From positions 1-12,193 of the forward strand of contig JAEWOQ010000129.1 in the NCBI GenBank assembly GCA_023460875.1: DNA of 12,193 bases, read 5' to 3'. The stretch comes from Pseudomonadota bacterium (GTDB lineage Bacteria; Myxococcota_A; Polyangia; Polyangiales; Polyangiaceae). The notes beneath the pieces were generated by a model that did not search any database, was not told the DNA's origin, and saw only the letters and a list, made by a program, of their open reading frames with translations. Positions 11,308-12,193 of the stretch are shown here, in pieces. Both the position numbers and the translations under genes were made by a program. Within the stretch, counting starts at the first letter, position 1. Each line of letters opens with the position of its first letter.

Positions 11308-12153
11308 TCAGCGAGGGCGAGCCCGGAGCTTGCGAGCTTCGGCGAGCAAGGCGAGGGCCACCTCGGGGTTCGCGGGATCCTCTGCGAGGGCCTCCGCGGC
11401 GTCGCCGAGCCGCTCGCTCAGCTTACGCAGCGCGTCGGCGACGGCGTCCCCGTTGGTGGCGAAGATGTCGCGCCACATGCTCTCCGCGCCGCCCGCGACC
11501 CGGGTCGCCGAGGCGAAGCCGGGGCCCGCGGCGACGTCCGCGCCCGCCTCCGCCACCAACACCGCCAGGGTGCTCGCGACCAGCTGGGGCACGTGGCTCG
11601 TGAACGCCACGGAGCGATCGTGCTCCGCGGCGCCGAGGAAAACGGGCTCGGCGCCCACACCCCGCACCAGCTCCGTGACGCGCTCGATGGCGTCCGCCGA
11701 AGAGCTCTGCTCGGGGCAGAGGAGCCAGCGCCGCCCAACGAACAGGTCCGCGCGGGCGTTGGCGAGCCCGCCCTCGGGGTGGCCAGCCATGGGGTGCCCT
11801 GGGACGAACCGATGACGGGCGCGGTGGCCGGCGGCGACCTGGACGAGCGCCCGCTTGGTCGAGCCGCAGTCGGTGACGACCCCCTGGGTGTCAGCGAGGT
11901 CGTCGAGCACCTCCGGCAGAGCAGCGCGCACCGCGCTCACCGGCATGGCGAGCACGGTCAGCTCCGCAGCGGCGATGGCCCGTCGACAGGCCGCGGTGTC
12001 CTCCCGGGAGATGGCCTCGTCGACCACCCCGGGGGGCGGTGCGCCCGCCCACCGATCGATGCCCACGACGCGCCGCGCCAAGCCCCGCTCGCGGACCGCC
12101 AAGGCCAGTGACCCGCCCATGAGGCCGACCCCGCAGACCGTCAGCTGTTCCAT
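11308..12153 (-). CDS. tyrA: Prephenate dehydrogenase (TyrA family)
   Basis: A 281-residue cytosolic enzyme of tyrosine biosynthesis that oxidatively decarboxylates prephenate to 4-hydroxyphenylpyruvate with NAD(P)+. The N-terminal Rossmann domain shows VCGVGLMGGSLA (6-17) and, at the end of the second strand, GID (Asp33), which favours NAD. Further family motifs are TDCGSTK (Ser98), FVPGHPMAGHPEGGL (His120), TSHVPQLVAS (His187) and SATRVAGGAESMWRDIFATN (Arg218). These match in order and spacing the Ser, His, His and Arg of the active site in characterised TyrA enzymes. There is no C-terminal ACT regulatory domain and no fused chorismate mutase, so it is the short monofunctional type. The start is taken as ATG at 12153; a TTG at 12165 is possible. 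No strong Shine-Dalgarno is seen. The arogenate-versus-prephenate preference cannot be decided from sequence. Confidence 0.94.
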   Translation of the reverse strand: MEQLTVCGVGLMGGSLALAVRERGLARRVVGIDRWAGAPPPGVVDEAISREDTAACRRAIAAAELTVLAMPVSAVRAALPEVLDDLADTQGVVTDCGSTKRALVQVAAGHRARHRFVPGHPMAGHPEGGLANARADLFVGRRWLLCPEQSSSADAIERVTELVRGVGAEPVFLGAAEHDRSVAFTSHVPQLVASTLAVLVAEAGADVAAGPGFASATRVAGGAESMWRDIFATNGDAVADALRKLSERLGDAAEALAEDPANPEVALALLAEARKLRARPR

Positions 12154-12193
12154 ACGGGCCAGCAACTGCCACGGCCGGGCCCCGCCCGGCCCG

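Noticed and set aside
10573..12111. A 512-codon open frame on the plus strand running over the lipoproteins, the repeat array and tyrA
   Set aside because: It runs antisense to tyrA and lipoprotein A and reads through the 14-bp repeats only because three units make 42 bp. No domain is recognisable and the opposite strand explains the region.

Overview
This window looks like chromosomal DNA of a very GC-rich, Gram-negative bacterium, most plausibly a myxobacterium or relative (Myxococcota, Polyangia-like). That placement is inferred from base composition, frequent GTG/TTG starts, Gly/Pro-rich tails, small Gly-rich lipoproteins and the mix of gene families. No rRNA, tRNA, IS element, prophage or CRISPR array is visible.

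Layout from left to right. (1) Positions 1-357 hold no convincing gene. (2) A single ABC transporter ATPase, CcmA-like, lies on the minus strand (358-1059). (3) A MoxR AAA+ ATPase gene (1236-2210, +) is followed by a 341-bp gene-free stretch rich in inverted and direct repeats. (4) A two-gene encapsulin nanocompartment operon lies on the minus strand: an encapsulated ferritin with a C-terminal cargo-loading peptide (3750-3358), overlapping by 4 bp the family 1 encapsulin shell gene (3361-2552). (5) A DUF58 protein (3898-5088, +) overlaps by 4 bp a large TgpA-like membrane transglutaminase (DUF3488 / transglutaminase core / DUF4129; 5085-7265). (6) On the minus strand, a GNAT acetyltransferase gene (8273-7836) is followed after 24 bp by a stand-alone cyclic-nucleotide-binding-domain gene (7811-7281). 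(7) Ribulose-phosphate 3-epimerase (rpe, 8333-8995, +) overlaps by 26 bp a lipoprotein with an HExxH metallopeptidase signature (8970-10433). (8) Two tandem, paralogous mini-lipoproteins lie on the minus strand (10995-10714 and 10709-10452). (9) A 14-bp tandem repeat array (11151-11262). (10) A TyrA-type prephenate dehydrogenase on the minus strand (12153-11308).

How the genes fit together. MoxR, DUF58 and the DUF3488/transglutaminase protein usually form one contiguous operon, taken to act on envelope or protein maturation. Here the encapsulin-ferritin operon, a protein cage that oxidises and stores iron, sits in reverse orientation between moxR and the DUF58 gene. That arrangement is the most distinctive feature of the window. 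Other points of interest are the two-gene counterpart of the fused cAMP-regulated acetyltransferases of mycobacteria, the twin lipoproteins sharing a C-x-L-S-P-x-E-D-L-P-A motif at the acylated cysteine, the structured convergent intergenic region after moxR, and the 14-bp minisatellite. Encapsulated ferritin systems are already known. What may be undescribed here is the genomic arrangement and the lipoprotein pair, not the nanocompartment chemistry.
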